In this document: positions 7,057 to 12,649 of the stretch, in pieces
Layout of the letters: each line of letters starts with the position of its first letter
Numbering within the stretch: the stretch's first letter is position 1
Origin: Candidatus Woesearchaeota archaeon
Lineage (GTDB): Archaea; Nanobdellota; Nanobdellia; SCGC-AAA011-G17; JACPNG01
NCBI GenBank assembly: GCA_017609845.1
Contig: JAFCDD010000011.1
Span: 1-12,649 of the forward strand
Direction of reading: 5' to 3'
Length of the DNA stretch: 12,649 nt
The notes under the pieces: model-generated
What the model saw: the letters and a program-made list of their open reading frames with translations, nothing else
Told to the model about the DNA's origin: nothing
The model's database searches: none
Made by a program: the position numbers and the translations under genes

Positions 7057-7419
7057 TTACTCTTGTTTTTTTCTTGCCACTCCGATGTTTCTTGGAGTTG
7101 CTACAAATAAATTTTCTGATAGCCCCGCAATGTCCCCGCTTATTGCGCTACATGTATTTTTAATTCTTCTTATTGCTAGTTTCATTAAGAAAGAATCGTC
7201 CATTAGGTGGCTTGTGTTGATTAATGCTATTGTTTTTCCTTCTCTTAGATGATCCAGAACTTCATTGATATTATCTTCTGTTTTTATATCAAATATCTTT
7301 ACTTTTAATTTCTCTGGTTTTTCCTCTTTTTCACCCACATAAACTTCATGATACTCTTCTGTTTCATAATCAGAAGGCATTTCATCATATTTCATCATAT
7401 TTCTTATCCAATCCCTCAT
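7057..7419 (-). CDS. sepF: Cell division protein SepF (archaeal)
   Basis: SepF links FtsZ to the membrane at the division site; this role is shown in bacteria and in several archaea. The protein has 120 aa. Residues 1-11 (MRDWIRNMMKY) can form a short amphipathic helix with W4, I5, M8 and M9 on one side and Arg residues on the other, as expected for the membrane-targeting helix. An acidic linker follows (12-30). Residues 36-115 are the SepF core: KVKIFDIKTEDNINEV, LREGKTIALINTSHL, MKLAIRRIKNTC, ISGDIAGLSENLFVATP. The ATG overlaps the cca stop as ATGA. GGTG lies 8 nt upstream and probably aids coupled re-initiation. Presence of SepF implies an FtsZ-based division system elsewhere in the genome. 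Confidence 0.92.
   Translation of the reverse strand: MRDWIRNMMKYDEMPSDYETEEYHEVYVGEKEEKPEKLKVKIFDIKTEDNINEVLDHLREGKTIALINTSHLMDDSFLMKLAIRRIKNTCSAISGDIAGLSENLFVATPRNIGVARKKQE
7066..7072 (+). terminator. T-run downstream of the GTPase gene, inside sepF
   Basis: T7 starts 30 nt after the GTPase TGA and sits in the antisense of the last sepF codons. It is the best candidate U-tract for ending the GTPase transcript, because only 20 bases separate the convergent genes. No stem is seen. Confidence 0.35.
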
Positions 7420-8600
7420 TTTAGCACCTTTATTTTTTTAACCTTAGTCTTGATGTTTTTATCTTTTTGTATTAACTGTTGTATATATTTCTCTGCTATT
7501 GTATGTTTTCTCGGGATGTTTATATATATTTTGTTTCCTGTTTTATGGATTTTCTTATTTTTCCATTTCTTTCTGAATTCCTTTACGGCCTTTTTGTTTG
7601 TTAATGGTGGTCCGTAATGCCTTTTTTTGCTTGATAATACTTTTTTATCTGTAATATAGTAAAATATTGCTTTTTGATTCCAATTCCAATCTGCTTTTTT
7701 TAGTTTAAAATCATTATTTTTTAGTTGTTTTTTGATATAATTGAAAGTGTATAATAATTTAGATCCTATTACATCCTTCTTTCCTTTTAATGGAATGACT
7801 TCCAGGATTGTTATTTTATCTTTTGTTTCTGGGATTCTAAATTCTTCCTGATAAAAGAATAAATCAGATGGGTGTTTTAAATATTTTTTTGCTGCTTTTA
7901 TTATTAGATTATATTTTTCTTTTGATAACGCCGCCGCAGCATTTCTTCTTTGGTCTGTTGGATCTATGAATATTAAAGGAGAAGTTTTTTTTGATTTATT
8001 TAATTCTTTTATTACATTAGCGTCCCCTATTAGAGTTTTAGATTTCCATTTTGCAATGTTTTTTATTAGGTTGTTAAATGTTTGGTAATGGATTGTTAGT
8101 AATTCCACCAGATATCCAGAAAATCCTTTTATGTATGATTCTGCCCCATATACTTTTTGAGCTCTGAAAAATGCCTTTGCGAGTCTTATTTCGTCTTTAT
8201 TCTTGAATTTTCTTACATATTTTGTATGGAATGGGCTGATGTCTGTTATGTTTTCTGCTTCTGACGGTTTTTTTATTTTTAGTATTGGAATAACTTCTAT
8301 TGTATAATTGTCAATTTTTATGTTAAAGTAATCTCTTGACCCATGCAGTTTCTTAACCTTGAAATGTTTCCTTAGTTCTTTTTCTAATGTTTTTGAAATG
8401 TTTTTGTATTTCTTTGGTGTAAATCTTGCATATATGTCGATGTCATGGTTATTATGCACCCAAGTATCTTTTCCTATTGATCCACCAAGAATTAGTTCAC
8501 AGTGTTTAATCTTTATTTTTTTATAGAAGTCTTTTATTATTTTATTTATTTTTATTTTTTCTCTTCTGGTTGGTTTTATTCTTTCCAGAACTTTTTTCAT
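7416..8600 (-). CDS. cca: CCA tRNA nucleotidyltransferase (archaeal class I)
   Basis: Adds or repairs the 3'-terminal CCA of tRNAs using CTP and ATP, without a nucleic-acid template. The protein has 394 aa, somewhat shorter than the roughly 440 aa usual for archaeal enzymes. The nucleotidyltransferase head has GGSIGKDTW at 39-47 followed by D53-I-D55, two metal-binding carboxylates. The third is E102 in YTIEVIPIL, where Asp is usual. Further family segments: SPFHTKYV, AKAFFRAQKVYGAESYIKGF, GYLVELLTIHY and the strongly conserved FIDPTDQRRNAAAALS. The C-terminal body and tail domains are Lys-rich and somewhat reduced. It is the promoter-proximal gene of a pair with sepF. The TATA box at 8621-8629 predicts a leaderless mRNA. 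Confidence 0.96.
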   Translation of the reverse strand: MKKVLERIKPTRREKIKINKIIKDFYKKIKIKHCELILGGSIGKDTWVHNNHDIDIYARFTPKKYKNISKTLEKELRKHFKVKKLHGSRDYFNIKIDNYTIEVIPILKIKKPSEAENITDISPFHTKYVRKFKNKDEIRLAKAFFRAQKVYGAESYIKGFSGYLVELLTIHYQTFNNLIKNIAKWKSKTLIGDANVIKELNKSKKTSPLIFIDPTDQRRNAAAALSKEKYNLIIKAAKKYLKHPSDLFFYQEEFRIPETKDKITILEVIPLKGKKDVIGSKLLYTFNYIKKQLKNNDFKLKKADWNWNQKAIFYYITDKKVLSSKKRHYGPPLTNKKAVKEFRKKWKNKKIHKTGNKIYINIPRKHTIAEKYIQQLIQKDKNIKTKVKKIKVLK

Positions 8601-8620
8601 GTTCTTATTAATATTGTGAA

Positions 8621-8629
8621 ATTTATAAA
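8621..8629 (-). promoter_or_regulatory. TATA box of cca-sepF
   Basis: TTTATAAAT on the minus strand lies 21-29 nt before the cca ATG, so the transcript probably begins at the start codon. It shares a 79-bp divergent intergenic region with the endonuclease IV gene. Confidence 0.6.
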
Positions 8630-8649
8630 ATTATTGATTCTTAGTTAGT

Positions 8650-8660
8650 TTTATAAAATA
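8650..8660 (+). promoter_or_regulatory. TATA box of the endonuclease IV gene
   Basis: TTTATAAAATA begins 30 nt before the ATG at 8680, again predicting a leaderless mRNA. The divergent TATA boxes of this gene and cca are about 20 bp apart, so binding of TBP/TFB at one could interfere with the other. Confidence 0.6.
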
Positions 8661-8679
8661 TAAATCCTTTATTGATAAT

Positions 8680-9459
8680 ATGATTTACTTGGGTCCGGGA
8701 GGAAATTGTGATAAGGATACGGCAAGTTCTTTGAAGAAAGTCAAAGAATCTGGTTTGGGAGCTCAAGAGATAGAATTTGTTCATGGAATAACTTTGAATA
8801 ATGAAAGATCTAAAGAGGTAGGAGAATTAAATAAGAAATTAAAATTAAAGTTGAGTGTTCATGCTCCTTATTATATTAATCTGGCTGCTAAAGAAAAAAG
8901 GAAATTAGCTAAATCTAAATATTGGATTATTACGAGTGCAGAAAGGGCTCATCACATTGGAGCAAAATATCTAGTTTTTCATCCGGGGTTTTTTATGGGC
9001 AGAGATAAAGAGAAAGTATTTGAATTAATAGGTGATTCTGTTGGGGAGATTAAAGATATAATTAAGGATAAGGGTTTTGATGTTAAATTAGCCCCCGAGA
9101 CTACTGGAAAACATTCTGCGTTTGGTAGTTTGGATGAAATCTTGAGACTAAGCAAAAAGTTGAGGATAAATTATTGTGTTGACTTTGCTCATTTATATGC
9201 TAGAAATAATGGAAAGATTGATTATAAGGAAATATTGAAGAAATTAAAAGAAAAAGAGGTTCATTGTCATTTCTCTGGTATTAATTATTCTGAAAAAGGA
9301 GAAAGAAATCATCTAAGAATTAGCTCTAATAAGCCCAATTTTAAAGAGTTAGCGAAATTATTGGTTAAAAAGAGACAGAATTTTGTTATTATATGCGAGA
9401 GTCCTAGTCCATATTCAGATAGTTTAAAGATGAAAAAGATTGTAGAGAAGACTAGATAA
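8680..9459 (+). CDS. nfo: Endonuclease IV-family AP endonuclease (TIM barrel)
   Basis: Zinc-dependent base-excision repair enzyme that cuts 5' to abasic sites. It has 259 aa against about 285 in E. coli Nfo. Ligands that align to Nfo can be seen: H61 (VHAPYY), H101 (FHPGF), E140 (APETTGK), D168 and H171 (CVDFAHLYAR), H197 (HCHFSG), H211 and E240 (ICESPSP). The position of Nfo D229, in the D-R-H motif, appears to be R209 in RNHLRI, so the third zinc site is altered while the first two look complete. This may be a feature of an archaeal subfamily. The family also contains sugar isomerase-like proteins, but the GPGG start and the ligand pattern favour the nuclease. It has its own promoter; a separate TATA box follows for the next gene. 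Confidence 0.87.
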   Translation: MIYLGPGGNCDKDTASSLKKVKESGLGAQEIEFVHGITLNNERSKEVGELNKKLKLKLSVHAPYYINLAAKEKRKLAKSKYWIITSAERAHHIGAKYLVFHPGFFMGRDKEKVFELIGDSVGEIKDIIKDKGFDVKLAPETTGKHSAFGSLDEILRLSKKLRINYCVDFAHLYARNNGKIDYKEILKKLKEKEVHCHFSGINYSEKGERNHLRISSNKPNFKELAKLLVKKRQNFVIICESPSPYSDSLKMKKIVEKTR

Positions 9460-9462
9460 ATA

Positions 9463-9469
9463 TTTATAT
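9463..9469 (+). promoter_or_regulatory. TATA box of the amidohydrolase-like gene
   Basis: TTTATAT lies four bases after the endonuclease IV stop codon and 22-28 nt before the ATG at 9491. This spacing predicts a leaderless transcript and argues against simple co-transcription with the upstream gene. Confidence 0.5.
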
Positions 9470-9490
9470 CAAATTGTTAGTTTTAATCTG

Positions 9491-10468
9491 ATGCAAACTA
9501 TTTTTAATAAAGGTTTTACTGTTTACAAGAATAAGGACAATAAAATTGTTATTGCCGCTCCTCATTCTGGTCCTGCTTTAGAGACTGTAACAAGCAGAGA
9601 TGATAATTCTGAGACTGTGGCGAGTTTATGCTGGAGAAATTTAAACGGTACTCTGATAATATCTAATGTTTCCAGGAAGAGGTTATATGGAGTGGATTTT
9701 AACAGAGATATTCCAAGTTTTAAAACTTCTTTAAAAGGTTATAAAATGTTTATTGAGGGAGAAGATGTTAAGAAAACCCTGGATTATAAGAAAAAATATG
9801 CATGGGTTGCTAAGGATGAATCTGATTATGAAAATAGATTAAGGATTTATCAGAATTTCTGGGCAGAAGTTAGTAAAGGAGATATCATAATTTTAATTCA
9901 TAGGGCATTTAATAGAATAAAAGCTGTCCCAAGTATAATTGATATTGTTACTTTTAAAGATAAAGGGATTAAAAAAAGTATAATGAAGGAAGTTGTTCAT
10001 GATTTGAATGTTAAATATTATGATTTTTTAAGGAAAATCGAGAATGATTATAAGGACAGTATTTATTTTGAGACTAAGAGGTCTGTTTTGAATATTTTGA
10101 GAACATATAAAACTTTTAATTTAAATAAAATTGGTTATAGTTTTTCTGAAAATGTAAAAAAAGATATTAAAAAGATTAATGAATATGCTGATAAAATTGC
10201 TTTAAGGAGATTAAGAAATAATTTTACTCCACAATATTTTTTGGAAGCAGTAAGAAATGCTTTAAGATATATTCCTAGTCCGGTTATTACTGTTGAGAAT
10301 GTTTTCGATGGTGAATTAGCTTTAGGTCCTAAAAGAAAATTATTTCCCCATACTGGTAAGACAATAATTGAGGTTGAGCCAAGTTATTTTATGAATTTTT
10401 GGCATCCACATATTACTGCAAAGATTATTGAAGACGTTATAGTTAGGGTTGGAAACAATAGTTATTGA
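9491..10468 (+). CDS. Uncharacterised protein with N-formylglutamate amidohydrolase-like motifs
   Basis: A 325-aa cytosolic protein without signal peptide. Residues 19-75 resemble the metal-dependent N-formylglutamate amidohydrolase (FGase) family: IVIAAPHSG (H25), SRDDNSETVA (D37/D38, E41), then NVSRKRLYGVDFNRDIP, matching the family's Arg and D-x-N-R signature. A strand ending in histidine, GDIIILIHRAF (H137), sits where FGases have their second histidine. The middle, 150-250, is helical and Lys-rich with no relatives I recognise. The C-terminal part has ENVFDGELALGP and TIIEVEPSYF, which could supply an acidic catalytic residue. The substrate is unlikely to be formylglutamate itself, as no histidine-degradation genes are nearby. 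I infer a Zn-dependent amide or peptide hydrolase, moderately confident in the fold and not in the reaction. It converges on the helicase gene with nine bases between. Confidence 0.6.
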   Translation: MQTIFNKGFTVYKNKDNKIVIAAPHSGPALETVTSRDDNSETVASLCWRNLNGTLIISNVSRKRLYGVDFNRDIPSFKTSLKGYKMFIEGEDVKKTLDYKKKYAWVAKDESDYENRLRIYQNFWAEVSKGDIIILIHRAFNRIKAVPSIIDIVTFKDKGIKKSIMKEVVHDLNVKYYDFLRKIENDYKDSIYFETKRSVLNILRTYKTFNLNKIGYSFSENVKKDIKKINEYADKIALRRLRNNFTPQYFLEAVRNALRYIPSPVITVENVFDGELALGPKRKLFPHTGKTIIEVEPSYFMNFWHPHITAKIIEDVIVRVGNNSY

Positions 10469-10477
10469 ATTTCTTAC

Positions 10478-11680
10478 TTAATTATATCTGTTATACCTTC
10501 TTGGTTGTCTTCTTCTAAATGTGTTTTTATTTCTTTGGTCTCTTCTTTGGTCTCTAATAACATTTATCTTTTTTAAGTAAGGGCTTTCCGCTTTCTCAAT
10601 AGAGAAGGAAGAGTGGTCGCTAATGATTCTAGAAAAATTATTGTGATCATAGTCACATAATAAGTTAATTACTTTTCCCATTTCTCCTGCCCTGGCAGTT
10701 CTACCTATTCTGTGTATATAATCTGTGGAATCTTTTGGTATTTCATAGTTATATATATGGGAAACATTATTAATGTGCAACCCTCTTGCGGCGACATCAG
10801 TACATACTAATACACTGACTTTGTTATTGTTAAATAAATTTATTGTTCTTGTTCTTTTATTTTGAGAAAATCCTCCGTGAATGGCGACCGCATCAATTTT
10901 ATTTGCACTAAGATTTTTCACAACAAAATCTGTGGTTCTTCTCGTATTACAGAAAACCATAATCAAACCCGATTTTTCATTTTGACATAAATGTGCAAGT
11001 AATGAAAATTTCATACTTCTTGATATGTTGTAGTATATTTGCTTAAGTTTTCCTGGGTCTACATGTTTCTTAGCTGATACGCTAACATGGTTAATCATGT
11101 GTTTGTTGGCTAGATTTCTTATGTTTGATGATATTGTTGCAGAAAAAAATAAAGTTTGTCTTTTTGAAGGACATTTTCTGATTATCTTTTCTACGTCTTC
11201 TATAAATCCCATGTCAAACATTCTGTCTGCTTCATCTAAGACCAATATTTTTACTTTTGAAGTATTGATTGTTTTTCTTTGAAAATGGTCTAGTAATCTG
11301 CCGGGTGTGGCAACAACTACGTTTGCATGAGATAAATCATGAATTTGATGATTGATTGCAACTCCCCCATAGATTGATATAATTTTTAATGGTTTATTTT
11401 CTGAAAATCGTTTTAATGCTTCCTTTACTTGTTCTGCTAGTTCTCTAGTTGGTGTAAGGATCAATGCTTGTAACCCTTCTTTTGGAATCACTTTTTCAAT
11501 GATACCACAACCAAAAGCTAGTGTTTTTCCAGAACCAGTTGCTGATTCACCTATAACGTCTGTTCCGTTCATTATGTGAGGAATAGATTCTTTTTGGATT
11601 TGTGTTGGTTTTGTTATTCTTTCTTTTTTTATTGCAGTTAATAGTTGACTGCTTAATTTAAAATTTTCAAATGTATTCAT
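10478..11680 (-). CDS. DEAD-box ATP-dependent RNA helicase
   Basis: Unwinds or remodels RNA duplexes with ATP; archaeal relatives act in cold adaptation, ribosome assembly or mRNA turnover. With the start chosen here it has 400 aa: Q motif (FENF, then KPTQIQ, Q27), Walker A ATGSGKT at 47-53, PTRELAEQ (Ia), TPGRLLDHF (Ib), DEAD at 149-152, SAT at 180-182, then FCNTRR, VLVCTDVAARGL and HRIGRTARAG in the second RecA domain. The tail is Arg-rich (RDQRRDQR, FRRRQPRRYNRYN) and probably binds RNA. A TTG 81 bases upstream (11761) would add 27 residues unlike any DEAD-box N-terminus. The ATG at 11680 has a GGAG ten bases upstream and begins right before the Q motif, so I prefer it. Promoter at 11797-11812. 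Confidence 0.96.
   Translation of the reverse strand: MNTFENFKLSSQLLTAIKKERITKPTQIQKESIPHIMNGTDVIGESATGSGKTLAFGCGIIEKVIPKEGLQALILTPTRELAEQVKEALKRFSENKPLKIISIYGGVAINHQIHDLSHANVVVATPGRLLDHFQRKTINTSKVKILVLDEADRMFDMGFIEDVEKIIRKCPSKRQTLFFSATISSNIRNLANKHMINHVSVSAKKHVDPGKLKQIYYNISRSMKFSLLAHLCQNEKSGLIMVFCNTRRTTDFVVKNLSANKIDAVAIHGGFSQNKRTRTINLFNNNKVSVLVCTDVAARGLHINNVSHIYNYEIPKDSTDYIHRIGRTARAGEMGKVINLLCDYDHNNFSRIISDHSSFSIEKAESPYLKKINVIRDQRRDQRNKNTFRRRQPRRYNRYN
10531..10554. repeat. Two tandem 12-bp repeats in the helicase tail
   Basis: TTCTTTGGTCTC occurs twice in direct succession. On the coding strand it encodes the repeated tetrapeptide RDQR RDQR in the basic C-terminal tail. The unit is a multiple of three, so copy-number change would lengthen or shorten the tail without a frameshift. 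Confidence 0.7.
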
Positions 11681-11681
11681 A

Positions 11682-11721
11682 TTTCTATACTCTCCTTTAG
11701 TATTCAGCACCCTTATAGAAA
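11682..11721 (-). promoter_or_regulatory. Leader hairpins around the helicase ribosome binding site
   Basis: In the mRNA, TTTCTATA (11721-11714) can pair perfectly over 8 bp with TATAGAAA (11689-11682), the latter ending one base before the ATG. The 24-nt loop contains the GGAG. A competing smaller hairpin, ATACT (11703-11699) with AGTAT (11691-11687), places AAAGGAG in a 7-nt loop. The two structures share bases 11687-11689 and exclude each other. Both are AT-rich and so temperature-sensitive. A role in translational control is inference. Confidence 0.4.
11691..11695 (-). promoter_or_regulatory. Shine-Dalgarno site that fixes the helicase start
   Basis: GGAGA on the minus strand, within AAAGGAGAG, lies 10 nt before the ATG at 11680. 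It is the clearest ribosome binding site in the window and supports this start over the upstream in-frame TTG. Confidence 0.7.
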
Positions 11722-11796
11722 AAGCGAAATGTTCAATGTCGATCAAGTGCTCTCTCGTCAATAGTAATGCTTATGTTAGAAATATAATTTTGTTAG

Positions 11797-11812
11797 TATA
11801 TAAAGCTTTCGG
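11797..11812 (-). promoter_or_regulatory. BRE/TATA promoter of the DEAD-box helicase
   Basis: On the minus strand CCGAAAGC (BRE, 11812-11805) precedes TTTATATA (TATA, 11804-11797). Transcription should start near 11775, giving a leader of about 95 nt to the ATG at 11680, far longer than the near-zero leaders predicted for most neighbours. The rest of the 11762-11865 gap shows no other clear signal. Confidence 0.72.
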
Positions 11813-11865
11813 TTTGTTACTTTCGAGGGACTAAGAATTATTTTACTAATTTCTAGCATCTACAT

Positions 11866-12333
11866 TTATGTAATTCTGGGTGTTAACTTTCCTAATTCTG
11901 GTGTGTTATACATATAATCTGGTAATGATGCTGTTTTTCTTCTAAACTCTGCTTCTCTTCCAAAAACAATTAATGTATCCTCACATATTGATGTTTCAGG
12001 GATAATTATTCCCTCTTTCATAACAAATAAATCAATATCTGGATTTGATCTTTCCCAGTTATCTATGTCGTAAAACCCAAAGAAATCTATCATTTTTGTA
12101 GCTTTTGGTGGATCTTTTTCTTTAATTTTTCCCCATAAGGCCGCTAATAAGAAAACATATTTTTGTAATCTTTTTTTATGTTCATTTAGAACTTCCATTA
12201 AGTGATCTTCTGCACCCAATCTTGGATATTCTGGACCAAATGCTTCATATAAACCAGCCTTGTGTATGTATGCCCTAATTGGTGGTCTAAATCGTCTAAA
12301 TTTAGTCTTGTTTAATTGCTTATCGAATGCCAT
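11866..12333 (-). CDS. Conserved-looking hypothetical protein, 155 aa
   Basis: I do not recognise this protein. The first 25 residues are strongly basic and Arg/Lys-rich (KQLNKTKFRRFRPPIRAYIHK), suggesting nucleic acid or ribosome contact. Residues 40-75 form an amphipathic helix (HLMEVLNEHKKRLQKYVFLLAALWGKI). The rest has aromatic, acidic segments (MIDFFGFYDIDNWERSNPDIDLFV) and a Tyr/Pro-rich end (LPDYMYNTPELGKLTP). There is no signal peptide, and the hydrophobic part of the helix (YVFLLAALW) is too short for a membrane span. A TATA box lies 27-35 nt before the ATG, right after the FKBP gene. The composition and promoter support a real gene, but no function can be given. Confidence 0.82.
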   Translation of the reverse strand: MAFDKQLNKTKFRRFRPPIRAYIHKAGLYEAFGPEYPRLGAEDHLMEVLNEHKKRLQKYVFLLAALWGKIKEKDPPKATKMIDFFGFYDIDNWERSNPDIDLFVMKEGIIIPETSICEDTLIVFGREAEFRRKTASLPDYMYNTPELGKLTPRIT

Positions 12334-12359
12334 CTTTTTATCTTAAAGTATTGGAAAAA

Positions 12360-12368
12360 TTTAATAAA
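12360..12368 (-). promoter_or_regulatory. TATA box of the 155-aa gene
   Basis: TTTATTAAA on the minus strand begins eight bases after the FKBP stop codon and predicts a start site near 12338, a leader of about five bases. This suggests the 155-aa gene can be transcribed separately from the FKBP gene. Confidence 0.5.
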
Positions 12369-12376
12369 GGTTTTGT

Positions 12377-12649
12377 TTAAGAAATTTCAACTAATTTTAT
12401 TTTGAAATGTAATGTTTTTCCTGCTAAAGGATGATTTAGGTCTAATATTATTTCTTTATCTGTTACTTCTTTTATTTTTGCCGGAAATTGTTTTCCATCT
12501 GGTGTGCCTAGTGCTAACATCATTCCTGGTTTTGGTTCCTGGTCTTGAGGTAGCTGTTCTCTTGGTATTTTTTTAATTAATTGGTCGTTGTGTTGTCCGT
12601 AGCCTTGTTCTGGTTCTATAGTTATTTCTTTTTCTTGGCCTTTTTCCAT
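12377..12649 (-). CDS. FKBP-type peptidyl-prolyl cis-trans isomerase (SlyD-like), C-terminal part
   Basis: Isomerase and chaperone that speeds prolyl bond rotation during folding. Only the last 90 codons are visible; the gene begins beyond the right edge, and the Met at the edge is internal (family members have a G-M-E/K-x-G turn here). Visible features are EKEITIEPEQGYG, the strand and turn entering the insert-in-flap domain; LIKKIPREQLPQ and GMMLALGTPDGKQFPAKI, the chaperone-like flap domain; and LDLNHPLAGKTLHFKIKLVEI, the conserved closing strands with the LNHPLAG motif of SlyD-like FKBPs. There is no His-rich metal-binding tail after the closing strand, as is usual for archaeal short FKBPs. 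Confidence 0.94.
   Translation of the reverse strand: MEKGQEKEITIEPEQGYGQHNDQLIKKIPREQLPQDQEPKPGMMLALGTPDGKQFPAKIKEVTDKEIILDLNHPLAGKTLHFKIKLVEIS

Noticed and set aside
7381..7400. Two tandem copies of a 10-bp unit (TTCATCATAT) near the 5' end of sepF, as a possible phase-variation tract
   Set aside because: Only two copies, too few for frequent slippage, and the residues encoded (MMKYDEM) suit the start of SepF.
7348..7617. Plus-strand hydrophobic frame across the sepF/cca junction
   Set aside because: Antisense shadow of two well-supported genes, with no promoter or ribosome binding site.
11821..11865. Possible small RNA or terminator in the gap after the 155-aa gene
   Set aside because: No convincing stem, no C/D boxes and no long T-run on the minus strand; only the helicase promoter could be supported in this gap.
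1..12649. tRNA genes, CRISPR repeats, insertion sequences, toxin-antitoxin or defence genes
   Set aside because: None seen on either strand. All substantial frames are accounted for by housekeeping genes or the two unknown proteins, so I do not claim a new defence or mobile system.

Overview
The window looks like an archaeal chromosome segment made almost entirely of housekeeping genes. The evidence is a 20S proteasome beta subunit with a Thr nucleophile, the KH/metallo-beta-lactamase/beta-CASP termination nuclease aCPSF1 (FttA), an archaeal (class I) CCA-adding enzyme, an archaeal-type SepF, and BRE/TATA promoters placed about 25-30 nt before start codons, so that many mRNAs are probably leaderless. 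The DNA is AT-rich (about one third G+C by eye), genes are tightly packed, and a bacterial-type DnaK/DnaJ pair is present. Together this fits a small-genome DPANN archaeon (Woesearchaeota/Pacearchaeota-like), but that placement is an inference and the window carries no rRNA to test it.

Layout. 1-3079 (+): 3' part of dnaK, a small extra J-domain protein, and dnaJ. 3081-5635 (-): psmB followed by fttA, a two-gene unit facing dnaJ with one base between the stop codons. 5636-5826: divergent promoter region with a hairpin and palindromes. 5827-6204 (+): an orphan 125-aa protein. 6317-7036 (+): a circularly permuted GTPase. 7057-8600 (-): cca then sepF, joined by an ATGA overlap. 8680-9459 (+): endonuclease IV-family protein. 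9491-10468 (+): a protein with N-formylglutamate-amidohydrolase-like motifs. 10478-11680 (-): DEAD-box RNA helicase with an unusually long structured leader. 11866-12333 (-): unknown 155-aa protein. 12377-12649 (-): C-terminal part of a SlyD-like FKBP prolyl isomerase that runs off the window.

The genes cover protein folding (DnaK, two J proteins, FKBP), protein turnover (proteasome), RNA 3'-end formation and RNA remodelling (FttA, CCA enzyme, DEAD-box helicase, probable ribosome-assembly GTPase), DNA repair (endonuclease IV) and cell division (SepF). No gap between genes exceeds 300 bases. I see no tRNA, rRNA, CRISPR array, insertion sequence or integration site. I found no clearly new multi-gene system. 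The points most worth a second look are the structured leader of the helicase mRNA, the extra J protein inside the dnaK-dnaJ cluster, the putative amidohydrolase-like enzyme, and changes at metal- or catalytic-ligand positions in the CCA enzyme and endonuclease IV.
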